From NCBI RefSeq assembly GCF_030247195.1, contig NC_080672.1, forward strand, positions 85,829,113 to 85,893,112: a stretch of 64,000 nucleotides of DNA, read 5' to 3'. A model generated the notes under the pieces. It had not been told where the DNA came from. It searched no databases and worked only from the letters and a program-made list of their open reading frames with translations. This document shows positions 47,601 to 54,587 of this stretch, in pieces (positions within the stretch are counted from its first letter, which is position 1; each line of letters opens with the position of its first letter). Origin of the DNA: Topomyia yanbarensis (taxonomy: Eukaryota; Arthropoda; Insecta; Diptera; Culicidae). The position numbers and the translations under genes are program-made.

Positions 47601-48988
47601 GCTGGAATGGATGATTGACACGGCAAAAGTTTCCAGTTTATAATTAAATGTCATTTCGTGTTCGTTATTCCAACTATTATATAGTTATCAATGAAATGCG
47701 GCTCTAAATCAAATCATCATTTATAGCCACATACAATTTAAATAAAATTGAAACTACCGGTTGCTAACGACCATTTCCGTGTTACTCTCTTTCCCAGTGC
47801 TCGTCCGGTCTACGTCGGAGGTCTCCTAGCGAACAGCCTCGGAATGCTGCTGATGGCTCTGTTCAACGAGAAGTGGATGGTGTTCGTTAGCTGTCCCACC
47901 GTGGGCATTATGTACGCCACAATCTACTCGATTCCGTTTCTGATGATCTCGCAGTACCACGCGAAAAACTCGGTAATTTTGTTCGCTGAAATCAGTAGAG
48001 GAATTACATACCGCACTCACTGCGCTTGGCTGGGCAGCATTTTCCCGCACAAAATGTGATTTTTCATTATTCCCATTCCTGGCGATATTCGTCACGCTGA
48101 TATAATTTTCTGTTTCTCTTTTGTCATGGTCGGGTCCGGACAGTTTGCTATGAAGGACGGTATGTACGTTGAGTCGAGCCAACGAAGAGGATTCGGGGCG
48201 GATGTGTCCATAATGAGCAGTATGCTGTTCCTGGCCCAGGTCTGTAGATCGTTTTAGTAAATAGACTGGAATATTCCAATTGGAATTTTTAATTAGCCGT
48301 AAACGCTTATAGCTTAACTCGAATTCCAAACAGAACATGGCGTTTTTTGTTGTTCTAGTTTCTTTATATTACCATTTAGTGACGTTTAATCAGAGATAAA
48401 CAGATATATCACTATGAGGTAGTTCCTCCAAAAATATCGTTCCGCTCATTATACCAGAACACTAACTCCACCTTTTATACACAGTCCCAAACACTAGTTT
48501 GCTACTGTGTTAGCCCTTATGCTATGAAACAATTTTTCTCTAGGGGACTGTCCCGTTTATTGGCTCATATGTCATTGTCATTGGAAATGACGATAGTCCC
48601 AACTCAATAAAATTTATTAAAAAATGCATGTTAATGCTGGCTACAAATTGTTTTCGAGTGTTGTGTCTGTTAGTCTGTGATTTAATTACGAGTCGAATAT
48701 AATTAAGCGTTTTGCCGTTTGAGGGAATTGATAAAATAGCTTAATACGATAAATGTAATGGATTCAGTCAATATTAACGAACTAAACTTTCCGTTTCCTT
48801 CCAATATTACCAATCATCCGTGTGTGCGATTCATATCTTTTATTCTCCCATTTCAGCTAATCATCGCGCTCGCCATTGGCAGCGTGATTGATGCGTTCGG
48901 TTCGACGACGGTTGTGATCTACTCGGCAAGCTTATTCTCGTTTCTCGCCGCGATTGCTGCAACCCAGGTGCTCTTTATGGAGCTTTAA
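17484..48988 (+). CDS. SLC45-family sugar transporter (MFS), full gene span
   Basis: Seven coding segments (17,484-17,611; 46,310-46,761; 46,820-47,346; 47,406-47,536; 47,798-47,972; 48,144-48,239; 48,857-48,988) join into a 546-aa protein. Family hallmarks are KDYSHLFR before the first helix, GVEFCYAAETAYVTPLLL (TM1), DQVRSSWGRRRP at residues 108-119 (the RWGRRRP-type loop between TM2 and TM3), TDFDVETSSGVGRTYF where members carry DFDAD..., and DAFGSTTVVIYSASLF near the end. Twelve hydrophobic segments are expected, with an acidic loop around residues 262-335. SLC45 proteins are proton-coupled sugar (sucrose/hexose) carriers in plasma or vesicle membranes; one insect member carries histamine. 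I cannot tell the Slc45-1 orthologue from the lovit-like paralogue with certainty. The frame is intact throughout, so the gene is likely functional. Confidence 0.9.
18203..18262. repeat. Near-perfect 27-bp-arm hairpin
   Basis: Arms at 18,203-18,229 and 18,236-18,262 are reverse complements with a single mismatch and a 6-nt loop (TTTACT). The RNA of either strand would fold into a compact hairpin of about 60 nt. No TIR-flanking duplication was identified. It could be a tiny fold-back repeat, a replication snap-back scar, or a small-RNA precursor-like hairpin. Confidence 0.75.
19255..19535 (-). pseudogene. Tc1-like transposase C-terminal relic
   Basis: Read on the minus strand, the region gives FLQDNVFMHHET (the family QQDNAPxH block, second catalytic D), a decayed SPDLNPIENxW-like stretch, and, in another frame, LATSMP, a stop, then VIEARGG, matching the family tail SMPRRCxxVIxARGGHT. 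Stops and frameshifts interrupt it. This is a dead Tc1/mariner (DD34E-type) fragment in SLC45 intron 1. Confidence 0.55.
19620..19805. mobile_element. Possible small MITE (TAACAAAATT ends)
   Basis: GAAATAACAAAATTATTAC near 19,628 and an inverted counterpart near 19,790 (reverse complement GAACCTAACAAAATTTG) bracket a short AT-rich segment containing several TAACA/TGTTA motifs. The arms are imperfect and no target duplication is clear. Confidence 0.35.
19806..22700. other. Intronic AT-rich DNA, nothing recognised
   Basis: No coding similarity and no clear inverted termini are seen in this part of intron 1. Scattered short frames occur on both strands, none longer than 85 codons. Confidence 0.4.
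22701..23132. mobile_element. 432-bp MITE with CCCAAGTARC ends
   Basis: It starts CCCAAGTAGC and ends GTTACTTGGG (reverse complement CCCAAGTAAC). The trinucleotide CGA flanks both sides (22,698-22,700 and 23,133-23,135), a candidate 3-bp target duplication. It sits just upstream of the LINE endonuclease remnant. A relative with the same ends lies at 53,763-54,580. Confidence 0.7.
23152..23413 (+). pseudogene. LINE endonuclease N-terminal remnant
   Basis: The frame reads LTIYYQNVGGLRTKV, then HYDINVHTKV-stop-LDDRI, then FYGATYAVYRNDRN and SHGEGVLIAVSTALNS. This is the start of an apurinic-type LINE endonuclease (QNVRGL and TETWL blocks, GGGVLIAV). The catalytic glutamate block has decayed and the rest of the domain is missing. 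Confidence 0.8.
23452..27001. mobile_element. hAT-like element, 3.5 kb, with 8-bp TSD
   Basis: The element body is 23,460-26,993. It starts TAGACCTGTGCGCCG and ends with the inverse of TAGAGGTGTGCGCCG (13 of 15 match). CTCCAGGA is duplicated exactly at 23,452-23,459 and 26,994-27,001. An 8-bp duplication with TAGAG-type ends points to the hAT superfamily. Both subterminal regions (about 23,470-23,575 and 26,860-26,985) are very rich in CGCCGCCG/CGGCGGCG, unlike the AT-rich core. No transposase frame was found, so it is probably non-autonomous or gutted. It interrupts the Jockey-group LINE within the endonuclease. Confidence 0.85.
27043..28819 (+). pseudogene. LINE linker and reverse transcriptase, broken
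   Basis: The linker reads YKWADYSSILNILQSINW. The reverse transcriptase starts in one frame (ASSFPGLDGVPAVFLKK, matching the SxGxDGIP block) and shifts near 27,650 into the next (PVHKKGDKRNIENYRGIS, DQHGFMPNRSTSTNLL, VIYTDLSAAFDKINH, TSGIPQGSHLGPFIF, LSYADDLKIF). The catalytic YADD is intact. The frame runs to SGRIDSP at 28,819, where a DNA transposon cuts it. The domain is full-length but cannot be translated in one piece because of the frameshift. Jockey group by motif layout. Confidence 0.9.
28820..29933. mobile_element. CACTG-ended 1.1-kb element (CACTA/CMC-like MITE)
   Basis: It starts CACTGATAGAATATATTCG and ends with the inverse of CACTGATAATATAAATTCA. The dinucleotide CA is present on both sides (28,818-28,819 and 29,934-29,935). 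Removing the element and one CA restores the LINE frame exactly (RIDSP-DLLERVN). CACTG ends with a 2-bp duplication fit metazoan CACTA/CMC elements, but that placement is inference. Inside, a segment of about 180 bp is duplicated in tandem orientation (29,321-29,500 and 29,601-29,780). There is no transposase. Confidence 0.8.
29934..30205 (+). pseudogene. LINE C-terminus and 3' end
   Basis: The frame continues DLLERVNIRARSRMLRGNVL, then VPFRRT...ANTAITGLQRLFNRV and HLFDFHLSRISLRNRFLQFL. This is the usual carboxyl end of Jockey-group ORF2, just before the 3' UTR and the AAATAAATAAATTA tail. It belongs with the fragment that ends at 28,819. Confidence 0.8.
30206..31779. other. Intronic DNA between two LINE relics
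   Basis: AT-rich DNA without recognisable coding. A short GC-rich motif (GTCCGGCCTCCGGCCACTG, 30,316-30,334) stands out. The last few hundred bases before 31,780 may hold further decayed LINE sequence, but I could not align any motif. Confidence 0.4.
31780..34220 (+). pseudogene. LOA/Jockey-group LINE relic, heavily decayed
   Basis: Pieces of ORF2 appear in changing frames. They are ALGSDRIKINF...NLPDLAK (RT entry), a decayed KPGKPASDHNSYRP-like stretch near 31,950, a LDVxGAFDSV-like block (VNVRAYDSVAVAISDKI, about 32,080), TDLQKTIAWYHLQSINSGVE with FFKNEIELVFS (about 32,345-32,445), and RRLYEIMILSVTEHGN (about 32,652). Past the hAT insertion the C-terminal cysteine block LRSNH...DRNLRVCDRRxQDIEHVVRTC is visible. 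Many stops are present. A simple GAATAAATAAATAAATAAAT run sits at about 31,994. Sense orientation, SLC45 intron 1. Confidence 0.65.
33080..34095. mobile_element. 1.0-kb hAT MITE with ACCGGTA repeats and 8-bp TSD
   Basis: The element body is 33,088-34,087. It begins TAGGGTTGTGGTACCGG and ends with the inverse of TAGGGTTCGCAGTACCG. ATCGGGTA is duplicated exactly at 33,080-33,087 and 34,088-34,095. Both subterminal regions carry many copies of TACCGGTA/GGTACCG-type words (about ten on the left within 120 bp), likely binding sites for a hAT transposase supplied in trans. It is inserted in the LOA/Jockey-group relic. Confidence 0.85.
34545..34720 (+). pseudogene. LINE RT C-terminal fragment
   Basis: IKDLGICLDHKLRFSEHIA, then in another frame INNLAKALSMLRFVRRNTQ followed by SRDVYCLKTLYY, match the post-catalytic region VxDLGVLLDSKLTFxxH...VHCLKALYCSLVR of Jockey-group elements. 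It is isolated, with no other part of the element next to it. Confidence 0.65.
35178..35845. repeat. Direct repeat pair, ~215 bp, 447 bp apart
   Basis: The segment at 35,178-35,395 (starting GGGTCATTCCATGCGAAGTG) recurs at 35,625-35,842 with few differences, including the block ACCACCCCTCGGGTCATGGG. The intervening DNA includes CAGTGTTGCCAACTATGC. This is probably part of a dispersed mosquito repeat or transposon with internal duplication. No coding is seen. Confidence 0.65.
37076..37447. mobile_element. 372-bp TA-flanked MITE (GGGTAGYGTGG ends)
   Basis: It starts GGGTAGCGTGGTTCCATG and ends with the inverse of GGGTAGTGTGGCCCTAAACC. TA lies on both sides (37,074-37,075; 37,448-37,449). No coding capacity. 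Confidence 0.65.
38040..38145 (+). repeat. Dispersed repeat, copy 1
   Basis: AACTAAGAAGAAAATTGTTT followed by AGTCCTGTTACTAAGTTAGT and TCGGATTCTGATGAGATGAA. The same word order recurs, partly inverted, at about 45,205-45,275 and 45,805-46,127 near the end of the intron. It marks one dispersed family in SLC45 intron 1. Confidence 0.5.
39051..40116 (-). mobile_element. ITmD37E (DD37E mariner-like) element
   Basis: Ends start AAGGGCGAACACGAAATTAT and match as inverted repeats over about 27 bp. TA flanks both sides (39,049-39,050; 40,117-40,118). The element is 1,066 bp and encloses one transposase frame on the minus strand. It is shorter than intact relatives, which fits the missing N-terminal part of the protein. 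Confidence 0.9.
39241..40014 (-). pseudogene. DD37E transposase, internally deleted and inactive
   Basis: The open frame has 257 codons but no ATG start. It includes a helix-turn-helix (VSSRDLTKKIGMSQSYVQNA), the ARKLYEKML linker, TYIKANFKQIPGLEFFTGK, WPDLASCHYSKSVLEWYEA and PELRPVEQYWTMMK. The last D (in PDLAS) and the E (in RPVEQ) are separated by exactly 37 residues, the defining D37E spacing. The first catalytic aspartate is gone: relatives read MDDETYVK where this copy has MAAVTYIK. The first DNA-binding half is also missing, so it should not transpose. Confidence 0.85.
40555..40765. repeat. Short imperfect tandem repeats in R1 3' UTR
   Basis: About six degenerate copies of a unit built around GAGGCTTACTTKTGTGCTCRCC lie 45-60 bp apart (for example at 40,567, 40,626, 40,669, 40,702 and 40,737). 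They lie within the 3' UTR of the minus-strand LINE. Confidence 0.6.
41035..41976 (-). pseudogene. R1-clade ORF2 C-terminal domain
   Basis: 313 codons begin MSARGLELAQHKTEVVIV directly after a stop. In relatives this reads VEEWMS..., so the stop is a Trp codon changed to TGA. It includes RWTHRLIPNISSWV, HFHLTQFLSGHGGFRQYLHR and the cysteine block CPDCPDVDETAEHILFVCP, which are standard for the R1-clade carboxyl end (thumb and CCHC-like finger). It continues the reverse transcriptase frame. Confidence 0.85.
41977..42732 (-). pseudogene. R1-clade reverse transcriptase, catalytic box lost
   Basis: This frame has NKAPGPDGVSNSALKAAI, YRPICLIDTTGKLLERIIL, ALVTLDVKNAFNSASWDAI and AGVAQGSILGPVLWNLM, all standard RT blocks. 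Where the family has KIVGFADD followed by a hydrophobic stretch, this copy reads VKIVTLGVYGESIP, so the FADD catalytic box is deleted. It joins the upstream linker through a frameshift near 42,730 and ends at a TGA that replaces a Trp codon. Not active. Confidence 0.85.
42695..43879 (-). pseudogene. R1-clade endonuclease and linker
   Basis: The frame reads SEADQAAQQLLWQSVSDSRT, then DVALLSDPHNIPAGNGNW, VVIAGDFNAWAVEWG, NGVEAWIDVTFASPGL, a stop at 43,322-43,324, then in the same frame THSDHLAIRFRINY, the HSDH catalytic block. The linker ALRSACLRARRRMQRA and the IVTKGG block follow. One nonsense change breaks an otherwise complete domain. The true N-terminus of the protein is cut off at the palindromic junction. 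Confidence 0.85.
43858..43899. repeat. Perfect 20-bp-arm palindrome at the R1 5' junction
   Basis: Arms 43,858-43,877 and 43,880-43,899 are exact reverse complements with only TC between. The left arm is coding sequence of the R1 endonuclease; the right arm lies just outside the expected 5' end. It could be a snap-back made when the nascent cDNA primed on itself during integration. Confidence 0.85.
44008..44510. mobile_element. 487-bp hAT-type MITE with 8-bp TSD
   Basis: The element body is 44,016-44,502. It starts CAGGCATTG and ends CAATGCCTG. TTGATGAT is duplicated exactly at 44,008-44,015 and 44,503-44,510. Both subterminal regions carry CCGGATAA/TTATCCGG and related words. No frame is present. 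CAG ends and an 8-bp duplication suggest the hAT superfamily. Confidence 0.85.
44511..45200. other. Intronic DNA without recognised content
   Basis: Low-complexity and unique-looking sequence near the end of intron 1. Open frames up to 91 codons occur but show no family motif. Confidence 0.4.
45281..45500 (+). mobile_element. tRNA-derived SINE
   Basis: The head has an A box (TGGTTGAGTGGTAAG) and, about 40 bp on, a B box (GGGTTCAATCCCA), the order and spacing of a tRNA promoter. The body continues to a segment GCCACCTCTTTGGCGTCGGTG that recurs in the shorter relative at 49,722-49,835. The 3' limit is uncertain; related sequence may run to about 45,690. Confidence 0.7.
45862..46127. repeat. 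~80-bp inverted repeat upstream of SLC45 exon 2
   Basis: 45,862-45,941 is mirrored at about 46,043-46,127. Shared words are AATTAGCGTTTCGATTTCGT / AATTTGCGTTTCGACTTCGT and CAGAATCCRACAC. The spacer is about 100 bp. It ends 180 bp before the intron 1 acceptor, so the pre-mRNA could carry a large hairpin next to the splice site. Confidence 0.7.
46310..46761 (+). CDS. SLC45 coding exon 2 (residues 43-193)
   Basis: Acceptor CAG at 46,307-46,309. The exon encodes LKHRWEILWL, TM1 with GVEFCYAAETAYVTP, TM2, the loop DQVRSSWGRRRP, TM3-4 and TDFDVETSSGVGRTYFMDVCIL. Donor G|GTGAGT at 46,762; phase 1. Confidence 0.9.
46820..47346 (+). CDS. SLC45 coding exon 3 (residues 194-369)
   Basis: Acceptor TTATTAG; a 58-bp intron precedes it. 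The split codon gives Glu in ILEDHARV. It encodes TM5 (GGIGGTGGYVLGAIDW), TM6, FREVSLPQLEADE, the long charged cytoplasmic loop with IIIEEEEKEP, and TM7 from LMIIYLTQLLSQLGYL. Donor GCT|GTAAGT at 47,347; phase 0. Confidence 0.9.
47406..47536 (+). CDS. SLC45 coding exon 4 (residues 370-412)
   Basis: Acceptor TATAG. The exon encodes APKGSPELNLYEEGVRFGCW and a helix GMALFTVSAALYSLFIEKII, ending KCF plus two bases. Donor CAG|GTAAGT at 47,537; phase 2. Confidence 0.85.
47798..47972 (+). CDS. SLC45 coding exon 5 (residues 413-471)
   Basis: Acceptor TTTCCCAG. The exon encodes SARPVYVGGLLANSLGMLLM, then FVSCPTVGIMYATIYSIPFL and ISQYHAKNS. These correspond to TM9-TM10 of the family. Donor TCG|GTAATT at 47,973; phase 0. 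Confidence 0.85.
48144..48239 (+). CDS. SLC45 coding exon 6 (residues 472-503)
   Basis: Acceptor CCGGACAG. The exon encodes FAMKDGMYVESSQRRGFGAD, then VSIMSSMLFLAQ, the segment before TM11 that is conserved across SLC45. Donor CAG|GTCTGT at 48,240; phase 0. The frame is too short to stand out on its own and was placed by family order and phase. Confidence 0.85.
48857..48988 (+). CDS. SLC45 coding exon 7 (residues 504-546, stop)
   Basis: Acceptor CCCATTTCAG after a good pyrimidine tract. The exon encodes LIIALAIGSVIDAFGSTTVV, then IYSASLFSFLAAIAATQVLF and MEL, ending in TAA at 48,986-48,988. These are TM11-TM12 and a very short cytoplasmic tail. Confidence 0.9.
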   Translation, partial: LIIALAIGSVIDAFGSTTVVIYSASLFSFLAAIAATQVLFMEL

Positions 48989-49665
48989 AAGGTGCGCCTA
49001 CTGTAGTACGTGACCTGAACGTAACGGGCCGGGCTGATGCTGACCTAGGAAGGGGTTGCGGTGCTGTTGTGCTGCTGCATTCCCTGCGCTAGCAAACGAT
49101 TCCGAACCGGTAAAAGAGTGAAATGTAAAACTGAACCCCCACCCGATGATCGAGAAATGAGCGGAAGCCAAGTTTCGTTAGTAGATACAAAACACTAGAC
49201 TAAGATTGTAACTGGTTGAAACTCTCGGTGTATATCTGACTAACTGAACGTGTGGTCTGCGGTATCAAATTAGCAAAATCCAAATTTATACAAGTGACCA
49301 TTCTAATCTAGTATTTTGCGTCTACTGTTTGACTTCATAGTATAATTGAAATGGAATGGAATAGTGGAATTTCGAAACGTGATCTTTTTGCTGGTGCATT
49401 TGCTTCAAAATGGGAGCGAGCGTAGGGCACTTCTTGCCCTAGAGAGTGTAAATATATTACATAGTGATATTTCTGTAACAAAATGACAGTATAGTAAGAT
49501 ATTAAACTAAGCTAGAAATATAAAATTGTCTAATTGATTTAAGAGACGTGCATTTTACATCACACTGGGCCAAGGCTGTTTTTAGACTACTTGGGGACCC
49601 TGGGCACTACTAAGCGAAGAACTGGCTTAGTTCTAAATCTAATAAAATCCTGGAAAACGAACATA
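48989..49665 (+). promoter_or_regulatory. SLC45 3' UTR with candidate poly(A) signals
   Basis: ATTAAA at 49,501-49,506 and a canonical AATAAA at 49,641-49,646 are the first plausible signals after the stop. The 3' UTR is therefore about 540 or 680 nt. The end site cannot be fixed without transcript data. Confidence 0.5.
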
Positions 49666-49721
49666 TATAATTTTAATAATAATAACAGTCTCCTTATTAG
49701 ACAAAATGATATGTCGAAGAC

Positions 49722-49835
49722 GGCGCCGGTGATTAAGTGGCAAGCCTAGGGTTCAGATGGTGGAGTCGCCTCTCTGGTGTCGGTGATAGGCATTCACGGC
49801 GGAAGGAGACCGATGGAAAATAAATTTAAGTAGTG
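49722..49835 (+). mobile_element. Short, internally deleted tRNA-SINE relative
   Basis: GGCGCCGGTGATTAAGTGGC matches the head of the SINE at 45,281. It jumps at once to TAGGGTTCAGATGGTGGAGTC and TCTCTGGTGTCGGTGAT, so most of the body is missing. It lies just past the end of the SLC45 gene. Confidence 0.55.
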
Positions 49836-50159
49836 AAATTACTTAGCATTTTTATCATTCGAAAGTACAAATACTGAATCCCTTTATTGATACGTAAAAT
49901 TTGTTTAAAAATGCTTTCATAACTAAGTATCGGATTTACTCGAAGCTATTAATATGAGCGAAACAATTTATTTCAATGCTAGTTAAGTAAAATAGCAGGA
50001 ATAGAAAACACATCGAGTGCACGTCGCCACACTTAGGTTGAAAACCAGTGGCGTAATATTCTGAAGAAATTTGAAAGAAATGAATATGTTCAACAAAAAT
50101 ATGCCTAACATTTTAAATGGAATTCTCCAAGTTTCATTTGCAAAAGTTATCTTGTGACA

Positions 50160-50930
50160 ATAATTCCTTGTAGTGAACATTTGCGGCAGACCTCGACATT
50201 TGCCTGTCGGCTCGTTGTGGAGGCTACACACCAAAAAATTCTGAATGTTATCGTTGACGTAATTGCAAACATGACACAATTTGACAAGCCGTAATTCACT
50301 AAATGACGAAAAATAACCGGGTTCCGTTTAATTTTACACGAAACTTACACTTTACATGCTCAATGACATAAAATTATAATTACAACCATTCAGAACAAAC
50401 GCCATATGTGAAGTAAAATTACGTGCTTTACGAAATTCAACATCATGTAAAATTGGAATCAAACGTAAAACTAAGTCATTTTTGATGCTCGTATATGTCA
50501 GGGTCAGGAGACGTAAATTTACATGATTTTTTCTAGGTGTGTAGCTCAACCGCCGATGACTACAACGAGTAGATCGCGGTACCGAGGCAAATTTCGTCAC
50601 ATTCTGTAGTCCTTGACTGACGGCGTACATGGACTGGAGAGTGTGCGAGAAGTATCCCCATAGCGACCACCAGGCAATTCGCTACCGCATCGGCCAATGG
50701 AACCCTGCTGCAGCACGGCGAAGGACGACCGGCTACCTAAAGTGGAAGACGAGTCTTTAACAAAAACCCTTTTTGTTTAGTCACTTCAGCGAACAGCGGA
50801 ATCAACTACGTTGATGCTGCTGATCTAACAAGAATTGTGACGGCTTGTGCCGTTACAATGCCACGAAAACTGGAGCCATGCAGTAGACGGCGTGTAGCTT
50901 ACTGGTTAAATGAGTAACTCAGTATCAGAG
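50160..50930 (+). pseudogene. R1-clade LINE fragment (endonuclease end and linker)
   Basis: In shifting frames: VCEKYPHSDHQAIRYRIG (the HSDH catalytic block), PAAARRRTTGYLKWKT, and YVDAADLTRIVTACAVTMPR with SRRRVAYWLNE. These match the end of the endonuclease and the start of the linker in R1-clade ORF2. The piece is isolated, and a small MITE (50,227-50,541) is inserted in its 5' part. Confidence 0.7.
50227..50541. mobile_element. 315-bp TA-flanked MITE (CACACC ends)
   Basis: It starts CACACCAAAAAATTC and ends with the inverse of CACACCTAGAAAAAATC. TA lies on both sides (50,225-50,226; 50,542-50,543). The flanking DNA on both sides looks like the same R1 relic. Confidence 0.55.
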
Positions 50931-53440
50931 AAGAGAAGGGCCACTCAAAATCAAAACTTCTCACAATTCTTTTTAAAATCACTAGCAGCACGTGGTGTCG
51001 AAGCCCTGCAAAATACACTGTTAATCAACACATTAGTTCAAAATTATACGACGTTACTGGTATAAAATATCTAGCAAATTCATCCCCGATAATCCGACAA
51101 TTGGTCAGAATATGTTCTACCAAATAAAAATTGTCATGCAATAATTAACCCATCTTTCAAACATTGACTGCATTTTTGGGTTGCAAACGGATATTTTACT
51201 TTAAAAATTAACCAATCTTTCTCCATCGAAAAACGAAAGTTTTAATGTTGAAGTATGTAAGCATACATTTACGTTTAAATATCGAAACTTTTGACTGAAC
51301 AGTTAATTCTTAGCGCACTGCCCAAGAAAGATTTTCAATGGATATCTTCCCAATGGTTACACCCAAAACAATTTCCCAATGCAAAAAAGGCATTACATCC
51401 TTTCGTGCATATTCCGAATTAGAATCATGCTTTCTTCGCATTGTAGACCAAGCATAGCTACTGCATTATACCAACACCGCTTGATTCATGATGAAATAAA
51501 TTTATTGAGAATACACGCTACCATATTATCTGCCCGCATGTAAAAGTATTAGTTGGTTTTGCTTGCTGAGTCTGCCAAAAAGGTGGTGTATTCTATACAT
51601 GAATATCTCTGTGGTGTTTGTAAGAACTCTTCATACACAGTTACGCTTTTTTGTCTGCGAACAACTCAATTCCAACCACACTAAACACGGGAACAGTTTA
51701 CGTTCACGAGAGTGTGTGATATACGCGTTGTTATTTTCCCATAGCGAATGGTTTTTGCAGTAAAATCATCGTTCTCTCATTCTGTGCTTCAGAGAAGAGT
51801 GGAAGAAAATGATTTGTGCTCAGATTGATTTGCGATGATCGTTGCCCAGGGCGATGATGTGCGCTAGATTCGCATGTTAGGGAAATAATATAAACTGAAA
51901 TTAACTGCCAGTGCCACTGCTACTCAAAAGTGCAAAACCATGTCATCACTGCCCTTATAGTTTATGATACTTTAAATTTAGATACTTTTACTGCAAAATA
52001 CTGATATGATATCACCTGAAAGTACTGTTGATATGAGGAATGCCAGAAATGATTGGCGGACGGCTTCTATCCGACAAATGTTGAATTACCTTGTTAACCC
52101 AATGTTCCCATATAGGTAACTTTCTCCTGCGTATAGTGCGCTTAAATAATCGTTAATCATTATTTATGAACCTATCTAGTGGCTAGAACTCGCATATCGC
52201 TGGTAAATTTAGGGTTTAGAGAACGCCGAAAGCTCAACATATTATCAAAACAAAATCATCACCCACACCCCACCAATTTGATGACGCTATAAACTGTTCT
52301 CTCCAATATGCAGCATGTGATCAGTAGAAAGGCGAAATGGAAACTGGTCCTTGAGCGTGTATTAATATTTTCAGAGCACACATGTATCCGAGTGGAGATG
52401 TCCTTTACATGTGTATTAGTACGGAGTCATTTTAATACTAATGCTCCGATATCGTTAAATTCACTAATACATTCTCAACTGTGGGTTTGTGTAAGTTTCT
52501 GTGGTGTAATCGCCTTAATGCATTTTTGTCCCGGACCAATATCGCTTTATATGCATTATACCAGTTACAATGCAAAATTCTCATTAGAATCATGCTTATT
52601 CGCATATAATTCATGCGGTTCGCGTTTTGGGTGTATTGTGTGTCCTTTCTTTTGAGAACCACCAAGCAAGGACATTAAATTTAAACACAAACAGCATTTT
52701 GTTAGCCAGCCATTTTCCTTTTCCAGGATTCGATATAAGTTTTTTGGTCCTTATAAAAGTGGAGGAAATTAGTTTAACGTCGCATTTCAATTTTTACGAA
52801 ATGCCACCAAGGTCTGTAAACCATGACAATCGTTCTGACTACGCACCAGTGCTGCCACAATTAAACCTACCTGTACTGGGAATTGAAAATTCTTCGTATT
52901 CTGTACCAACACAATGACAAACAGAATCATTTTATATAATTATTTTTCATTCGAGATAGTGATATACTGAGTTGGTGCTGATGCTGATATTTGGCTGCGA
53001 AAAACCAAAAAAATCCTACTCGGAATCAGTTGTTTCATTTGCGATAAAATTTCGCCAAAAACCAGTCAAAACTACAGAGTGTTCTATTAAAATTTTCGAA
53101 AAATCTATTAAAAATTGAATTATTTCCAAAAATCTGTGGAAATCGGTGAAATTTTCATGAAAATGTTAAAAATCTGTCTTCTGAAAAAAGAAGCTGTGAC
53201 CAAAAATCAGGCAATCTATGAGACGTTTGTTTGACAACTCAGTGGAGGGTTTTGTAACAAGTTTGTTTTGCTTTACTCCTGCAAACACAAACATTTTTCA
53301 TTAGTTCCGATTCGTTTGATGTTGGATCGAATCAACGGTTTTGTCGGACGTTGTGCTCAGCAAAGCGGAGTAACGTCAGAAGAAACAATCAAGAAATAAT
53401 CCTCTGATCCAACACGTCTCATGGATTACCTAATTGTTAA
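50931..53440. other. Intergenic DNA downstream of SLC45, no gene
   Basis: Several frames of 65-115 codons occur, but none has family motifs or a credible codon pattern. Short repeats with AAAATCTGT words appear near 53,090-53,190. Confidence 0.4.
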
Positions 53441-53489
53441 ATAAATCTGTGACATTAAAGAAAAATTTGTGAATGTGCAACCCTGGCTG

Positions 53490-53762
53490 GGGCTTGTATT
53501 GACATTTGGATGCGAGATGTGACAAACTTGTATTCAGCAAATCAAATGAAGCCTATGGGTGCTTACAGAGTGGCGGCGAGAAGCTAAGCTGGGGCTAGGG
53601 CTGGCATTAGAATGCGAGAAACCTGCTTGCTGCAAACCAAAGGGATGATGTCAGAGTGAAAGCCGAGCGGATCTGCACCGGCTACCTGCTTTTACACTGA
53701 CAGGTTCCATTTGATATGCTGCAAGCAGGTTTATGGCATCTCGCATCCTACTGGCAGTACCA
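53490..53762 (+). repeat. Dispersed repeat, copy A (GGCGGCGAGAAGC family)
   Basis: Contains CAGAGTGGCGGCGAGAAGCT, GAATGCGAGAAACCTGCTTG and GTGAAAGCCGAGCGGATCTG. The same words recur inverted at 56,536-56,850 and 61,590-61,815. The family looks like a non-coding transposon remnant of about 300 bp. Confidence 0.65.
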
Positions 53763-54580
53763 TCCAAGTAACCCATAAGCATTATAACGTAGCCTATTAT
53801 CTGCTTTAGATCCACATATAATGCTGTCTTGAAGAGCCGTGAAGCCTGATATTATGCTGGTAATATGTCAGAAAAGGAGAAATATAGTGCTATTACTGTG
53901 CATAGATTGACAGCTCGTTTCTGCAGTACTAATGCTTTTAGCATTAGCTTCAGTTGGCTGTCATTGTCCGCCATGGTTTTAAAATCATTTCTTATGTTTC
54001 CTTTCGGTATGATGAGCAAAAGAGAAAAATTTTAAAATAAAATGTTCTATTTAAAACCGTAATTGACTCTTCTAATGTATTGTAATGAATATCCTTAATG
54101 TGTTTTCGTTCTCACATGATATGAATGTTTCACGAAAATTACCTTTAGTATGTCTCGAACTGAGATACCTTGCCTCGTCCTTCACGGTATGTTCGCTGCG
54201 TTTGCACCCTAGACTATATTGCATATGTTCGCTTGAAATGAAATATGCCCAATATAATCTTCAAGAAGAGTTGCATTACAAATAAACCCATAGCATAACA
54301 ATAGCATTATATCGGCTTTTTATTTGCTCTATAATGGCACTAAATGCACTTGTAAAGCTTACATGCTTTAAAGATCCTTGAAGCATGTACGCGTTATATC
54401 AGCTTTATATACGCATATAGAACCAGTGATAATGCTGTATGTCGATTGCGCTATTATGCATTATTGATGCTAATATAGAGCTTTATTGCATTGTTAATGC
54501 TGCAATGGAGTTTCAATGCAACATTAGTGCAAATGTATAGCCAATATAGTGCAATGGCTTAATGCTTATGGTTACTTGGG
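53763..54580. mobile_element. 818-bp MITE with CCAAGTAAC ends
   Basis: Left end TCCAAGTAACCCATAAGCAT; right end is the inverse of CCCAAGTAACCATAAGCATT. The interior has many TAATGC/GCATTA words. Same terminal motif as the element at 22,701-23,132, but a different interior. It ends 9 bp from the Tigger-like element. Confidence 0.7.
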
Positions 54581-54587
54581 CAGCACA

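Noticed and set aside
47826..48338. 170-codon minus-strand frame over SLC45 exons 5-6
   Set aside because: Antisense shadow of conserved exons; no family motif.
52627..52917. 96-codon plus-strand frame (and 115-codon frame at 52,308-52,655)
   Set aside because: No recognisable domain, no splice or promoter context, and length within chance expectation for AT-rich DNA of this size.
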